Position numbers and translations under genes: made by a program
The notes under the pieces: model-generated
What the model saw: the letters and a program-made list of their open reading frames with translations, nothing else
The model's database searches: none
Told to the model about the DNA's origin: nothing
Part shown: in pieces, positions 1-9,054 of the stretch
How the letters are laid out: every line of letters starts with the position of its first letter
Position numbering within the stretch: the first letter of the stretch is position 1
Source of the DNA: Pseudomonas frederiksbergensis
GTDB taxonomy: Bacteria > Pseudomonadota > Gammaproteobacteria > Pseudomonadales > Pseudomonadaceae
Direction: 5' to 3'
NCBI RefSeq assembly: GCF_017114915.1
Contig: NZ_JAAUOE010000003.1
Location: 186,001-250,000 of the forward strand
DNA length: 64,000 bases

Positions 1-67
1 GCCGGAAGTGACCAAGGCGTTGAAGGACAGTGGTCAGTCGGCACCTGTTCCGGCGAAAGAGGGTTAA
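1..67 (+). CDS. ccmE: Cytochrome c maturation protein CcmE, C-terminal end (partial)
   Basis: Only the last 21 codons are present, ending in TAA three bases before ccmF. The tail is hydrophilic and ends Pro-Ala-Lys-Glu-Gly, as expected for the flexible C-terminus of the periplasmic heme chaperone CcmE. The identity rests mainly on position, since ccmE directly precedes ccmF in Pseudomonas ccm operons. The conserved heme-binding histidine region would lie upstream of the window. Confidence 0.75.
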   Translation, partial: PEVTKALKDSGQSAPVPAKEG

Positions 68-70
68 CCG

Positions 71-2074
71 ATGACTTCTGCACTTTTTAGTTCAGGGCTG
101 TTTATCCCCGAACTCGGCCATCTGGCCATGATCCTGGCGCTGTGTTTTGCGCTGGTGCAGGCCGTGGTGCCGTTGCTCGGTGCCTGGCGTGGCGACCGTT
201 TGTGGATGAGCCTGGCCCAGCCGGCCGCGTGGGGGCAGTTCGCGTTTTTGCTGTTCGCCTTCGGTTGCCTGACGTATGCGTTCATGGTGGACGACTTCTC
301 CGTCGCCTATGTGGCCAGCAACTCCAACAGCGCCTTGCCGTGGTACTACAAATTCAGCGCCGTGTGGGGTGCTCACGAAGGCTCGTTGCTGCTGTGGGCG
401 TTGATCCTCGGCGGCTGGACCTTCGCGGTGTCGGTGTTCTCCCGACAGTTGCCGCAAGTGATGCTGGCCCGGGTGCTGGCGGTGATGGGCATGATCAGCA
501 CCGGTTTTCTGCTGTTCCTGATCATGACGTCCAACCCGTTCGCCCGGATCCTGCCGCAGATGCCGGCGGACGGGCGCGACCTCAACCCGTTGCTGCAAGA
601 CATCGGCCTGATCGTTCACCCGCCGATGCTGTACATGGGTTACGTCGGTTTCTCCGTGGCGTTTGCCTTCGCCATCGCCGCGCTGTTGGGCGGTCGTCTC
701 GATGCAGCGTGGGCACGCTGGTCCCGCCCGTGGACCATCGTGGCCTGGGCGTTCCTCGGTATCGGTATCACGCTGGGCTCCTGGTGGGCCTACTACGAAC
801 TCGGCTGGGGCGGCTGGTGGTTCTGGGACCCGGTGGAAAACGCATCCTTCATGCCTTGGCTGGTGGGCACGGCGCTGATTCACTCGTTGGCGGTCACGGA
901 AAAACGTGGCGTGTTCAAGAGCTGGACCGTGTTGCTGGCCATCGCCGCGTTCTCGTTGAGCCTGCTGGGAACCTTCCTGGTGCGTTCCGGCGTGCTGACC
1001 TCGGTTCACGCCTTTGCGTCCGACCCTGAGCGCGGCGTGTTCATCCTGATCTTCCTGCTGTTTGTGGTCGGCGGTTCGCTGACGCTGTTCGCCCTGCGCG
1101 CGCCAGTGGTCAAGAGCCATGTTGGCTTCAACCTCTGGTCCCGGGAAACCCTGCTGCTGGGTAATAACCTGGTGCTGGTGGTGGCTGCTTCGATGATTCT
1201 GCTGGGCACCTTGTACCCGCTGATTCTCGATGCGATGACCGGCGCCAAGCTGTCGGTCGGCCCGCCGTACTTCAATGCGCTGTTCATTCCATTGATGGCG
1301 ATCCTGATGGTGGTGATGGCGGTCGGCGTGGTGGTGCGCTGGAAAGACACCCCGGTCAAATGGCTGATGAGCATGCTGACCCCGGTGTTGCTCGGCAGCG
1401 CCGCGCTGGCCGTCGTGGCGGGTATTGCTTACGGCGATTTCAACTGGGCGGTGCTGGCGACATTCATGCTGGCGGCCTGGGTATTGCTGGCCGGCGTGCG
1501 GGACATTTTCGACAAGACTCGCCACAAAGGCTTGATCAAAGGCCTGCCGACCCTGACCCGCAGCTATTGGGGCATGCAACTCGCGCATTTGGGCATTGCC
1601 GTGTGCGCGCTGGGTGTCGTGTTGTCGAGCCAGAACAGTGCCGAGCGCGATCTGCGCCTGGTACCGGGCGAGTCCATGAGCCTGGCCGGTTACCAGTTCG
1701 TGTTCGAAGGCGCCAAGCACTTCGAAGGGCCGAACTTCACGTCCGACAAGGGCACCGTGCGGGTGATCCGCGACGGTAAGGAAATCAGCGTACTGCACCC
1801 GGAAAAACGCCTCTACACCGTGCAGAACTCGGTGATGACCGAGGCCGGAATCGACGCCGGTTTCACCCGTGACCTTTACGTCGCGCTGGGCGAACCGTTG
1901 GGCGAAGGTGCCTGGGCGGTCCGGGTGCACGTCAAGCCGTTCGTGCGCTGGATCTGGTTTGGCGGGCTGCTCACGGGGGCAGGCGGATTGCTGGCGGCGC
2001 TGGATCGTCGTTATCGGGTCAAGGTGAAAAGCCGCGTGCGTGAAGCGCTCGGCATGACGGGAGCCACCGCATGA
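71..2074 (+). CDS. ccmF: Heme lyase subunit CcmF
   Basis: The 667-residue multi-spanning inner-membrane protein works with CcmH and CcmI to attach heme from CcmE to apocytochrome c at CXXCH motifs. The tryptophan-rich WWD-type motif (WGGWWFWDPVENASF, about residues 250-265) is the diagnostic heme-handling segment. It is flanked by many hydrophobic helices, and a soluble periplasmic stretch lies near residues 530-630 before a last helix. Length matches the family. It starts 3 bases after ccmE and its stop overlaps the ccmG start by 4 bases (ATGA), so the operon is translationally coupled. Confidence 0.97.
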   Translation: MTSALFSSGLFIPELGHLAMILALCFALVQAVVPLLGAWRGDRLWMSLAQPAAWGQFAFLLFAFGCLTYAFMVDDFSVAYVASNSNSALPWYYKFSAVWGAHEGSLLLWALILGGWTFAVSVFSRQLPQVMLARVLAVMGMISTGFLLFLIMTSNPFARILPQMPADGRDLNPLLQDIGLIVHPPMLYMGYVGFSVAFAFAIAALLGGRLDAAWARWSRPWTIVAWAFLGIGITLGSWWAYYELGWGGWWFWDPVENASFMPWLVGTALIHSLAVTEKRGVFKSWTVLLAIAAFSLSLLGTFLVRSGVLTSVHAFASDPERGVFILIFLLFVVGGSLTLFALRAPVVKSHVGFNLWSRETLLLGNNLVLVVAASMILLGTLYPLILDAMTGAKLSVGPPYFNALFIPLMAILMVVMAVGVVVRWKDTPVKWLMSMLTPVLLGSAALAVVAGIAYGDFNWAVLATFMLAAWVLLAGVRDIFDKTRHKGLIKGLPTLTRSYWGMQLAHLGIAVCALGVVLSSQNSAERDLRLVPGESMSLAGYQFVFEGAKHFEGPNFTSDKGTVRVIRDGKEISVLHPEKRLYTVQNSVMTEAGIDAGFTRDLYVALGEPLGEGAWAVRVHVKPFVRWIWFGGLLTGAGGLLAALDRRYRVKVKSRVREALGMTGATA

Positions 2075-2607
2075 GACGTTGGTTGATGCTGTTGCCGCTG
2101 GCGATTTTTCTGGTGGTTGCTGTTTTTCTGTATCGGGGGCTGTACCTGAACCCGGCCGAGTTGCCCTCGGCGATGATCGACAAACCCTTCCCGGAGTTTT
2201 CCCTGCCCTCGGTGCAGGGCGACAAAACCTTGACCAAAGCGGACCTTCTGGGTAAGCCGGCGCTGGTCAACGTGTGGGGCACCTGGTGCATTTCCTGCCG
2301 GGTCGAGCACCCGGTGTTGAACAAACTGGCCGAGAAGGGCGTGGTGATCTACGGCGTCAACTACAAGGACGTCAATGCCGATGCCTTGAAGTGGCTGGCC
2401 GAGTTCCACAACCCGTATCAACTGGACATCCGTGACGATGCCGGCACCTTGGGCCTGAACCTCGGTGTTTACGGCGCGCCGGAGACCTTCTTCATCGACG
2501 CCAAGGGCATCATCCGCGACAAATTCGTCGGGGTGATCGACGAGCAAGTCTGGCGCGAAAAACTGGCGGCCAAGTATCAGGCGCTGGTCGACGAGGCCAA
2601 GCCATGA
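2071..2607 (+). CDS. ccmG: Thiol:disulfide interchange protein CcmG (DsbE)
   Basis: This 178-residue membrane-anchored periplasmic thioredoxin-like protein keeps apocytochrome c cysteines reduced for heme ligation. An N-terminal signal anchor (about residues 4-22) is followed by a thioredoxin fold with the active site WGTWCISC (about residues 70-77) and the usual later GVYGAPETF segment containing the cis-proline. Length and order match CcmG/DsbE. The start overlaps ccmF by ATGA and the stop overlaps ccmH by ATGA. Confidence 0.96.
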   Translation: MRRWLMLLPLAIFLVVAVFLYRGLYLNPAELPSAMIDKPFPEFSLPSVQGDKTLTKADLLGKPALVNVWGTWCISCRVEHPVLNKLAEKGVVIYGVNYKDVNADALKWLAEFHNPYQLDIRDDAGTLGLNLGVYGAPETFFIDAKGIIRDKFVGVIDEQVWREKLAAKYQALVDEAKP

Positions 2608-3077
2608 AGCGCTGGATTGCCGCCGCTGTTCTGGGGTTGAGCATGGCCGGCGTGGCCCACGCCGCCATCGATACTTATGAGTTCGCCAAAGAGGGCGATC
2701 GCGAGCGTTTTCGTGAGCTGACCAAAGAGCTGCGTTGCCCCAAGTGCCAGAATCAGGATATTGCCGATTCCAACGCACCGATCGCCGCCGACCTGCGCAA
2801 AGAGATTTTCCGCATGCTCGGCGAGGGCAAGGACAACCAGCAGATCATCGACTTCATGGTCGACCGCTACGGTGATTTCGTCCGCTACAAACCTGCTCTG
2901 AATGCCAAGACCGCATTGCTCTGGTTCGGCCCCGCCGGCCTGCTGCTGGGCGGTGTTGTAATCATCGCCGTGATTGTCCGCCGTCGTCGCGTGCAACGCA
3001 CTGACAGCCCGGACACGCTTTCCTCTGATGAGCGCGAGCGCCTCGACCACCTGTTGGATAAAACCAAGCATGATTGA
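2604..3077 (+). CDS. ccmH: Cytochrome c maturation protein CcmH (CcmL-type)
   Basis: The 157-residue protein has a signal peptide (ending near residue 20, AHA/A) and the family motif LRCPKCQ, whose CXXC cysteines take part in thiol exchange with apocytochrome c. A transmembrane helix at about residues 105-125 anchors it, followed by a short charged cytoplasmic tail. This is the short CcmH; the TPR part is separate as CcmI, as in other Pseudomonas. Overlaps: 4 bases with ccmG and 8 bases with ccmI. Confidence 0.95.
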   Translation: MKRWIAAAVLGLSMAGVAHAAIDTYEFAKEGDRERFRELTKELRCPKCQNQDIADSNAPIAADLRKEIFRMLGEGKDNQQIIDFMVDRYGDFVRYKPALNAKTALLWFGPAGLLLGGVVIIAVIVRRRRVQRTDSPDTLSSDERERLDHLLDKTKHD

Positions 3078-4272
3078 TTTCTGGCTCGCTGCAGGCCTGC
3101 TGCTTCTGGTTGCCCTGAGTTTTCTGTTGATCCCGGTTCTGCGCGGTCGTCGCGCCCAGCTTGAAGAGGACCGTACGGCGCTGAACGTCGCGCTGTACCA
3201 GGAGCGCGTGGCTGAGTTGCAGGCTCAGCAGGAAGAAGGCGTGCTCAACGCCGAGCAGATGGACGCCGGCCGCGCCGAAGCAGCCCGTGAACTGCTCGCC
3301 GACACCGAGGGCGTCGAGGCGCCGCGGGTGTCGCGTCTGGGCAAGCCATTGCCATTGCTGGCGGCGATTCTGGTGCCCGTGCTGGGCCTTGGGCTGTACC
3401 TGCATTTCGGCGCCAGCGACAAAGTCGAGCTGACCCGCGAGTTCGCCCAGGCGCCGCAGTCGATGGAGGACATGACCCGTCGCCTGGAGCGTGCGGTCGC
3501 GGCCCAACCTGACTCGGCCGAAGGTTTGTACTTCCTCGGCCGTACTTACATGGCTCAGGACCGCCCGGCCGATGCGGCGAAGATCTTCGAACGCACCGTG
3601 AGCCTGGCCGGTCGCCAGCCGGAACTGCTCGGGCAGTGGGCTCAGGCGCAGTACTTCGCCGACGGCAAGAAATGGTCGGACAAGGTCCAGGCCTTGACCG
3701 ACGAAGCGCTGAAAACCGATCCAAAGGAAGTCACCAGCCTCGGCCTGCTGGGCATCGCTGCCTTCGAAGGTGAGCGTTACCAGGACGCCATCGACTACTG
3801 GAATCGCCTGCTGGTGCAACTGCCGCCGGAAGACCCATCCCGTGTCGCGCTGCAAGGCGGCATCGCCAAGGCCGCCGAGAAGCTTGAAGCCAGTGGTGGC
3901 AAGGTGGCCGAAGCTCCAGCTGCGAAGGCTGTTGCAGCGCTCAAGGTGCGCGTCGATCTGGCGCCGGACCTGAAAGCCAAGGTCCAGCCCGGCGACAGCG
4001 TGTTCATCTTCGCCCGCGCCATCTCCGGCCCGCCCGCACCGCTGGCCGCCAAGCGTCTGACCGTCGCCGACTTGCCGGCAACCGTCGAGCTGGGCGATGC
4101 CGACGCAATGATGCCGCAGTTGAAACTGTCGAACTTCCCTGAAGTCCAACTGGTTGCGCGTATCTCCCGCGCCGGCCAACCGACTGCCGGCGAATGGATC
4201 GGTCGCAGCCAACCCCTGGCCACCAGCACCACCGCGCCACAAAAACTGACCATCGACAGCCCGGATAAATAA
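3070..4272 (+). CDS. ccmI: Cytochrome c maturation TPR protein CcmI (CycH)
   Basis: CcmI presents apocytochrome c to the heme lyase. The ATG at 3070 is chosen because the product then begins [13 protein letters not shown], a proper first membrane helix, and overlaps the ccmH stop; the open frame extends further upstream only inside ccmH. The 400-residue product has a second helix near residues 95-112, a TPR-like alpha-helical region (about residues 125-270, with [15 protein letters not shown]) and a C-terminal periplasmic beta-rich domain. It is the last ccm gene here. Confidence 0.95.
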   Translation: MIDFWLAAGLLLLVALSFLLIPVLRGRRAQLEEDRTALNVALYQERVAELQAQQEEGVLNAEQMDAGRAEAARELLADTEGVEAPRVSRLGKPLPLLAAILVPVLGLGLYLHFGASDKVELTREFAQAPQSMEDMTRRLERAVAAQPDSAEGLYFLGRTYMAQDRPADAAKIFERTVSLAGRQPELLGQWAQAQYFADGKKWSDKVQALTDEALKTDPKEVTSLGLLGIAAFEGERYQDAIDYWNRLLVQLPPEDPSRVALQGGIAKAAEKLEASGGKVAEAPAAKAVAALKVRVDLAPDLKAKVQPGDSVFIFARAISGPPAPLAAKRLTVADLPATVELGDADAMMPQLKLSNFPEVQLVARISRAGQPTAGEWIGRSQPLATSTTAPQKLTIDSPDK

Positions 4273-4286
4273 CAGGAAACGCCACC

Positions 4287-4691
4287 ATGACCGCCATTGC
4301 TCGTATCACTCTCCTTAGTTTGGTTTTGGGGCTAAGCGGCTGTGCGGTCCAGGAGTACGAACCCGAACGGCTGCCGCCGATTCCGCCCTCGCAGCCGAGC
4401 ACCAAACCGGCTCCGTCGACAATGCCGAGTAAACCAAGCACGCCGGTCAAACCGTCCAAACCGATCCCACGCACCTCCGCCAGCTTCGCCCCGCCACCGG
4501 GTGGCAACAGCCATTGGGACGCGAAACTCGGCGTTTACGTTCTCGACAACCAGACCAACACCTTCTACCGCCAGCGCACCTACTACCGCTGGAACAACGG
4601 CTGGAGCCGCTCGATCAGCCCGAACGGGCCGTGGGAAGAGACCGACATCCATGGTGTGCCGGGTGGGTTGGGCAGACAATTCGGGCAGTGA
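4287..4691 (+). CDS. Small proline-rich lipoprotein of unknown function
   Basis: The 134-residue product has a signal peptide with a clear lipobox (LSGC, Cys about 19), so it should be lipid-anchored. Residues 28-70 are rich in Pro, Ser, Thr and Lys, a likely flexible wall-spanning linker. The C-terminal half is rich in Tyr, Trp and Asn (YYRWNNGWSRS). It lies 14 bases behind ccmI with a Shine-Dalgarno-like AGGA and is followed by a terminator, so it is probably cotranscribed with the ccm operon. I do not recognise a characterised family, and a role in cytochrome maturation is only suggested by position. Confidence 0.85.
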   Translation: MTAIARITLLSLVLGLSGCAVQEYEPERLPPIPPSQPSTKPAPSTMPSKPSTPVKPSKPIPRTSASFAPPPGGNSHWDAKLGVYVLDNQTNTFYRQRTYYRWNNGWSRSISPNGPWEETDIHGVPGGLGRQFGQ

Positions 4692-4695
4692 ATGG

Positions 4696-4730
4696 AAACG
4701 GCGATCTGAGGATCGCCGTTTTGCTTTTTG
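4696..4730 (+). terminator. Rho-independent terminator after the ccm operon
   Basis: An 11-base stem, AAACGGCGATC with its exact complement, closes a TGAG tetraloop and runs into TTTTGCTTTTT. It lies 4 bases after the lipoprotein stop. Confidence 0.9.
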
Positions 4731-4859
4731 GGGTTTGACAAGATCGCAGGCTCCGCCAGCTCCTTGAATCGCCTACGACGATGCTCGCGCGTGTAACCCG
4801 ATCAAATCAATACCTTGTAAAACAACCGAGCGTCGCCATGCGGATTTTTGTGCTCGAGT

Positions 4860-4883
4860 AAAAATAACCCTGGGGTTATTTTT
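4860..4883 (+). promoter_or_regulatory. Perfect inverted repeat upstream of hicA (probable operator)
   Basis: Ten-base arms AAAAATAACC and GGTTATTTTT are exact complements separated by CTGG. The site ends 26 bases before the hicA start and has no U-run geometry of a terminator. HicB antitoxins commonly autoregulate by binding palindromes at their own promoter, so this is the likely HicB operator. That function is inferred. Confidence 0.7.
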
Positions 4884-4909
4884 GTTGGGCCGGAGCAAGG
4901 AGGCCGGGG

Positions 4910-5122
4910 GTGCAGAGCAGGTTATTGATCAAGGAACTGATAGAGGCAGGCTGGACACTGGACCGGGTCACCGGCAGTCATCACATCTTCACTCACCGTT
5001 ACAACCCTTACACGATACCCGTCCCTCATCCGAAGAAGGATTTGCCGATCGGGACGGTCAAAAGCATCAGGAGGCGAGCCGGTCTTTGTTGCCCGGGAGC
5101 CAGTTTGGCAGGAGATCCATAA
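4910..5122 (+). CDS. hicA: HicA-type mRNA interferase toxin
   Basis: HicA toxins are small double-stranded-RNA-binding-fold ribonucleases that cleave mRNA. The 70-residue product has the family core: LLIKELIEAGW, the catalytic-histidine motif GSHHIF (His near residue 24), and the lysine-rich HPKKDLPIGTVKSI segment. It uses a GTG start at 4910, chosen because a strong AAGGAGG sits 7 bases upstream and the protein then begins as family members do. Its TAA overlaps the hicB ATG by one base (TAATG), giving coupled translation of toxin and antitoxin. Confidence 0.92.
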   Translation: MQSRLLIKELIEAGWTLDRVTGSHHIFTHRYNPYTIPVPHPKKDLPIGTVKSIRRRAGLCCPGASLAGDP

Positions 5123-5526
5123 TGCAATACCCAATCTGTATCGAGTGGGGCGACGAGAACACCGCCATCGGTATTCAGATCCCCGATATTCCTGGTGCCG
5201 TTACGGCCGGGGATACGTTTGAAGACGCTTACAACGCGGCAGTCGAGATTGCCCACATCATGCTGCAGCAGATCACGGCGGACGGGGAGTCAATTCCGAT
5301 GCCGACCTCTGCGGCCGCGCACCGCGAGAATCCGGAATTTGCCGACATGGGTTGGGGGATGCTGGAGCTGGACATCTCGCCGTATCTGGGCAAGACCGAG
5401 AAGGTCAACGTGACGCTGCCTGGCTACGTGATTCAGCGCATTGACCGTTATGTGCGAGAGCACAATGTCAAAAGCCGCTCCTCCTTTCTCGCGGATGCGG
5501 CGATGGAGAAGCTGGTTCGGCATTGA
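5122..5526 (+). CDS. hicB: HicB-type antitoxin with ribbon-helix-helix domain
   Basis: The 134-residue antitoxin partners HicA. The N-terminal part (about residues 1-90: MQYPICIEW, IPDIPGAVTAGDTFEDAYNAA) is the degenerate RNase-H-like HicB fold that binds the toxin. The C-terminal part (KVNVTLPGYVIQRIDRYV, SRSSFLADAA) looks like a ribbon-helix-helix DNA-binding domain, suited to autorepression at the upstream palindrome. An in-frame extension upstream runs through hicA and is not coding. A REPIN follows directly. Confidence 0.92.
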   Translation: MQYPICIEWGDENTAIGIQIPDIPGAVTAGDTFEDAYNAAVEIAHIMLQQITADGESIPMPTSAAAHRENPEFADMGWGMLELDISPYLGKTEKVNVTLPGYVIQRIDRYVREHNVKSRSSFLADAAMEKLVRH

Positions 5527-5537
5527 GTCAGTTACAT

Positions 5538-5605
5538 CGCCTTCGCGGGCAAGCCTCGCTCAGGGTTTGCGTAAGACCCGTAGGAGCGAGGCTTGCCCGC
5601 GAAGC
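5538..5605. repeat. REPIN (two inverted REP sequences)
   Basis: A REP arm with CTTCGCGGGCAAGCCTCGCT is mirrored by TAGGAGCGAGGCTTGCCCGC about 20 bases later, forming a long hairpin between the convergent hicB and MFS genes. It matches the REP core seen elsewhere in this window. Confidence 0.9.
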
Positions 5606-5615
5606 TTTTAGGTCT

Positions 5616-6821
5616 TTAAGCCGCTACCAATGCAGGCTTCTCTGAAACACTCAAAAACCGCAACAACGCCAGCAACGCAAACGCACTGCCGACAATCACG
5701 ATCCACAACCAGCCGCCATGTTCGTACACCGCACTGGCCACCGATGAACCGAATGCACCGCCGATGAAGATGCTGGTCATGTACAGCGCATTCAGACGGC
5801 CGCGGCTCTTGGCGTCGAGGGTGTAGACCGCGCGCTGGCCGAGGACCATGTTCATTTGCACACAGAAATCCAGCACCACGCCCGTCACGGCCAGGCCGAT
5901 GACGCTGTAGGCCGGGTGGATGAAGGCCGGCAGGAAGCTCAGGCTGGCGAACAGCATGGCCAGCAGCGAGGCGATGCGGGTATGGCCGGCATCGGCCAGT
6001 CGACCGGCGATGGGCGCGGCAATCGCGCCAATGGCACCGACCAGGGCGAAGATCGCGATTTGGGTTTGCGACAGGCCATGATTTCGTGCCAGTTCCAGCG
6101 GTACGGCGGTCCAGAACAGGCTGAACGTGGCGAACATGCAGCCCTGATAAAAGGCCCGTTGGCGCAATACCGGTTGCTGACGCAACAGCGTCCAGAGCGA
6201 GCCCAGCAACTGGCCATAAGAGGCGCTGTGATCAGGCTGGCGCTTGGGCACCGTCAGGGCCAGGACGATGCTGATCGCCGCCATCAACACTGCGGCGATG
6301 ACGAACATCGCGCGCCAGCCGAAGTGGTCGGCCACTACGCTGGACACCGGCCGAGCCAGCAGAATCCCCAACAACAGACCACCCATGATGCCGCCAACCA
6401 CGCGGCCGCGTGACGCTTCCGGCGTCAGGTGGGCGGCCAGCGGAATCAGGATCTGCACCGACACCGAGCTGAAACCCACCAGCAACGAGATCAGCAGGAA
6501 AACGTTCGGTTGATCGGTGAACGCCGCACCCAACAGACTGGCAATCGCCACCACGGTGGTGGTGATCATCAAGCGGCGGTTTTCCAGCAGGTCCCCCAGC
6601 GGTACCAGGAAGAACAGGCCCAGCGCATAACCAATCTGCGTCAGCGAAACGATCAGGCTGGCCATGGTGTCGGTCAGGCCGATGTCCGGCGCGATCAGGC
6701 CGATGATCGGCTGGGCGTAGTAGATGTTGGCGACGATCGCGCCACAACAGAAGGCGAAGAGCAGCACCATTGCGCGGGTCATTGTCGCGGCACCGTGGGG
6801 CACCTGAGTCGCTGGATTCAT
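5616..6821 (-). CDS. MFS transporter (drug/metabolite efflux type)
   Basis: The 401-residue product has the twelve-helix hydrophobic profile of the major facilitator superfamily. Features include an N-terminal helix with NIYYAQP, the helix 2-3 loop GDLLENRRLM (the conserved MFS loop), and a matching SRGRLNALYM loop before later helices. The ATG at 6821 is preferred; the open frame reaches 6854 only through a TTG with no ribosome site. It stands alone, ending against a REPIN. The substrate cannot be read from sequence. Confidence 0.88.
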   Translation of the reverse strand: MNPATQVPHGAATMTRAMVLLFAFCCGAIVANIYYAQPIIGLIAPDIGLTDTMASLIVSLTQIGYALGLFFLVPLGDLLENRRLMITTTVVAIASLLGAAFTDQPNVFLLISLLVGFSSVSVQILIPLAAHLTPEASRGRVVGGIMGGLLLGILLARPVSSVVADHFGWRAMFVIAAVLMAAISIVLALTVPKRQPDHSASYGQLLGSLWTLLRQQPVLRQRAFYQGCMFATFSLFWTAVPLELARNHGLSQTQIAIFALVGAIGAIAAPIAGRLADAGHTRIASLLAMLFASLSFLPAFIHPAYSVIGLAVTGVVLDFCVQMNMVLGQRAVYTLDAKSRGRLNALYMTSIFIGGAFGSSVASAVYEHGGWLWIVIVGSAFALLALLRFLSVSEKPALVAA

Positions 6822-6924
6822 AACGTGGCTCGCTGAGCAGAAAGAAGTGCGCAAAGGCTAATCGGCAGGCTAGAGCGGCGGAAGCGGGTTTGGAGTGATA
6901 GTAATCATTGCTTTGCGGAATGAA

Positions 6925-6951
6925 CAAAAAAAAGCGACCTTCACAGGTCGC
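6925..6951 (-). terminator. Rho-independent terminator of sbp
   Basis: Seven-base stem GCGACCT/AGGTCGC with a TCAC loop. Read on the minus strand it runs into eight T residues, 22 bases after the sbp stop. Confidence 0.85.
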
Positions 6952-6972
6952 CTTTTTCATTGAACTCAGGAA

Positions 6973-7971
6973 TTACTGACCGCTGTAAACCTGATCGAAA
7001 ACCCCACCATCATTGAAGTGGGTCTTCTGCACGGTGCGCCAGTCGCCAAAGGTCTTTTCCACCGACAGGAAATCCACTTTCGGGAAGCGATCGGTGTACT
7101 TGGCCAACACCGCCGGATCACGCGGACGCAGGTAATTGGCAGCGGCAATCTCCTGACCTTCCGGCGACCACAGGTACTTCAGATACTCTTCGGCAGCAGC
7201 GCGGGTGCCTTTTTTGTCGACGGTCTTGTCGACGACCGACACCGGCGGCTCGGCCTCGGCAGAAACGCTCGGGTAGATCACTTCAAACTGATCACGACCA
7301 AACTCGCGGGCAATCATTTCCGCTTCGTTTTCGAAGGTTACCAGCACGTCGCCAATCTGGTTGGTCATGAACGTGGTGGTCGCTGCACGGCCACCGGTAT
7401 CCAACACGGGGGCTTGTTTGAACAGTTTGCCGACGAAGGCTTTTGCTTTGTTCTCGTCACCACCGTTTTTCAGCACATAGCCCCAGGCCGAGAGGTAGGT
7501 GTAGCGGCCGTTGCCCGAGGTTTTCGGGTTGGGAACGATCACTTGCACGCCGTCCTTGAGCAGGTCCGGCCAGTCTTTCAGGGCTTTCGGGTTGCCTTTG
7601 CGGACGATGAATACGGTGGCCGAGGTAAACGGCGCGCTGTTGTTCGGCAGGCGCGTGACCCAGTTGTCCGGGACCAGTTTGCCGTTGTCTGCCAGGGCGT
7701 TGATGTCGGTGGCCATGTTCATGGTGATGACGTCAGCCGGCAGGCCATCGATCACGGAACGGGCCTGTTTGCTGGAACCGCCGAAGGACATCTGCAGCGT
7801 GATGTTTTCGTTGTGCTCGGCTTGCCAGTGTTTCTGGAACGCAGCGTTGTAGTCCTTGTAGAAATCTCGCATCACGTCGTAGGAAACGTTAAGCAGGATC
7901 GGTGCGGCCTGAACCATGCTGCTCAAGGCCAGGCCAGCGGCCAGAAGTGAGGCGCCAAAGAGTTTTTTCAC
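6973..7971 (-). CDS. sbp: Periplasmic sulfate-binding protein
   Basis: The 332-residue protein is the substrate-binding component of the sulfate/thiosulfate ABC importer. A signal peptide ends near residue 22 (VQA/A). Mature-family motifs follow: LNVSYDVMRDFYKDYN, the sulfate-pocket segment SFGGSSKQARSV, NPKTSGNGRYTYL, and DTGGRAATTTF. Length fits Sbp/CysP. It is monocistronic here: its terminator follows, and no cysTWA permease genes adjoin. Expression is expected to rise on sulfate limitation, by analogy with other Sbp genes; no site for this was identified. Confidence 0.95.
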   Translation of the reverse strand: MKKLFGASLLAAGLALSSMVQAAPILLNVSYDVMRDFYKDYNAAFQKHWQAEHNENITLQMSFGGSSKQARSVIDGLPADVITMNMATDINALADNGKLVPDNWVTRLPNNSAPFTSATVFIVRKGNPKALKDWPDLLKDGVQVIVPNPKTSGNGRYTYLSAWGYVLKNGGDENKAKAFVGKLFKQAPVLDTGGRAATTTFMTNQIGDVLVTFENEAEMIAREFGRDQFEVIYPSVSAEAEPPVSVVDKTVDKKGTRAAAEEYLKYLWSPEGQEIAAANYLRPRDPAVLAKYTDRFPKVDFLSVEKTFGDWRTVQKTHFNDGGVFDQVYSGQ

Positions 7972-8121
7972 TGCGCATTCCTTGTTTTATCAAACAGGCT
8001 CGATGGAAAGTGTTGGCAATTTGCCGGCGACTATAGCCGGGCTCGCATAGTCGTTTAAAGATTAAAAAGCTCTTTGCTTATTCCAGATTCTTGAACAGAT
8101 GAAAAACGCCTGAACCGGGAA

Positions 8122-9036
8122 TCAGCGCAGCCTAGGTCGATTTTCCCCGGTAGCGCAAGGCGCGCTGTCCACGGCAGCCTGACGCAGCACCTGAGTGCCT
8201 GCGCGAATCAGCCAGCAGGCAAGGATGAAGGGCGCCGTCAGTGCTGTCAGCCCCAGTGCGGCGAAACCCGGCGTGAGCAATACCGCGAGCAGAATGCCAG
8301 ATAGCGGCAGCCACGGTTGGCGGCGTTGCGAGCTGAAGGCGAGGGCGGCGAGCAGCGGGTTGTAGCTGCTCAAACCCTGCAAGGCGCTCGAGGTGCCGTG
8401 ATGCAGCAAGGCGAAGCCCAGGCCGGCGGCGGCGCCGAGCAGCGCCCACAGAAAGGCGCGGCGGTCGGCAATCAGCAACCCGGCGGCAATCAACGCACCG
8501 GCCAGGGGATGGCCGAGAAACATGACTTGCCCCAGGCCTTTCAGTTCGGCGGCGAGTAGGTTGAGGGTGTTCAGTTCAATCGGCGGAACGGGTTGCGGTG
8601 GCGCGGCAAAGCCGAGCAGCAACCAACTCAACCCAACGAAAGGTGCGGTATAGACCGGTAAATATTGATGATCGCCGGCGCCTTTGAGCCATTGCTGGGT
8701 GAGCATCGCACTCAGGCCGCCGCAGGCGATGATCAGCGGTGGCAACAGTGTTGACCATGGGAAATACAGGCTCAGCAGCAGGCCAAGCAAAATACCGTTG
8801 TAACTGAACAGCCCGGCCTGGCGATCCGCCTTGGCATACCCGCGACGTTGCGCGGTGAGCAGCCCGGCGACACCGCCCAGCAGCGCGCCGCCGAGTAGAG
8901 CGGGCGCGGTGAACAGAATCGCTGATAGACACAACAGACCGCACAGCGGATGGCGCTGGAGAAAGATCTGGCTGAAGCCGTTGAGCAGGGCGGTCGCCCA
9001 ATCGGGGCAGTGGGTGTTGAAGTGGTTGGCAGGCAT
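8122..9036 (-). CDS. Urea transporter (UT family)
   Basis: The 304-residue hydrophobic protein resembles the urea transporter family: two homologous halves of helices with a QAGLFSYNGILLGLLL segment in the first half and LQGLSSYNPLLAALAF in the second, the duplicated hallmark of channel-type urea transporters. The ATG at 9036 gives the family-like N-terminus MPANHFNTHCPDW; further upstream the frame only reads through a repeat element. Its place behind pyk suits the link between the glyoxylate operon and purine/ureide breakdown, which releases urea and glyoxylate. Confidence 0.82.
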   Translation of the reverse strand: MPANHFNTHCPDWATALLNGFSQIFLQRHPLCGLLCLSAILFTAPALLGGALLGGVAGLLTAQRRGYAKADRQAGLFSYNGILLGLLLSLYFPWSTLLPPLIIACGGLSAMLTQQWLKGAGDHQYLPVYTAPFVGLSWLLLGFAAPPQPVPPIELNTLNLLAAELKGLGQVMFLGHPLAGALIAAGLLIADRRAFLWALLGAAAGLGFALLHHGTSSALQGLSSYNPLLAALAFSSQRRQPWLPLSGILLAVLLTPGFAALGLTALTAPFILACWLIRAGTQVLRQAAVDSAPCATGENRPRLR

Positions 9037-9054
9037 GATGGGGCAGTCGGTACA

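Noticed and set aside
92..1930. 612-codon minus-strand frame opposite ccmF
   Set aside because: Its product is dominated by His, Gln and Arg, the usual signature of antisense reading of a GC-rich membrane-protein gene.
4882..5121. N-terminal extension of hicB through hicA
   Set aside because: HicB homologues start at MQYPICIEW; the extension is only an open frame overlapping hicA.
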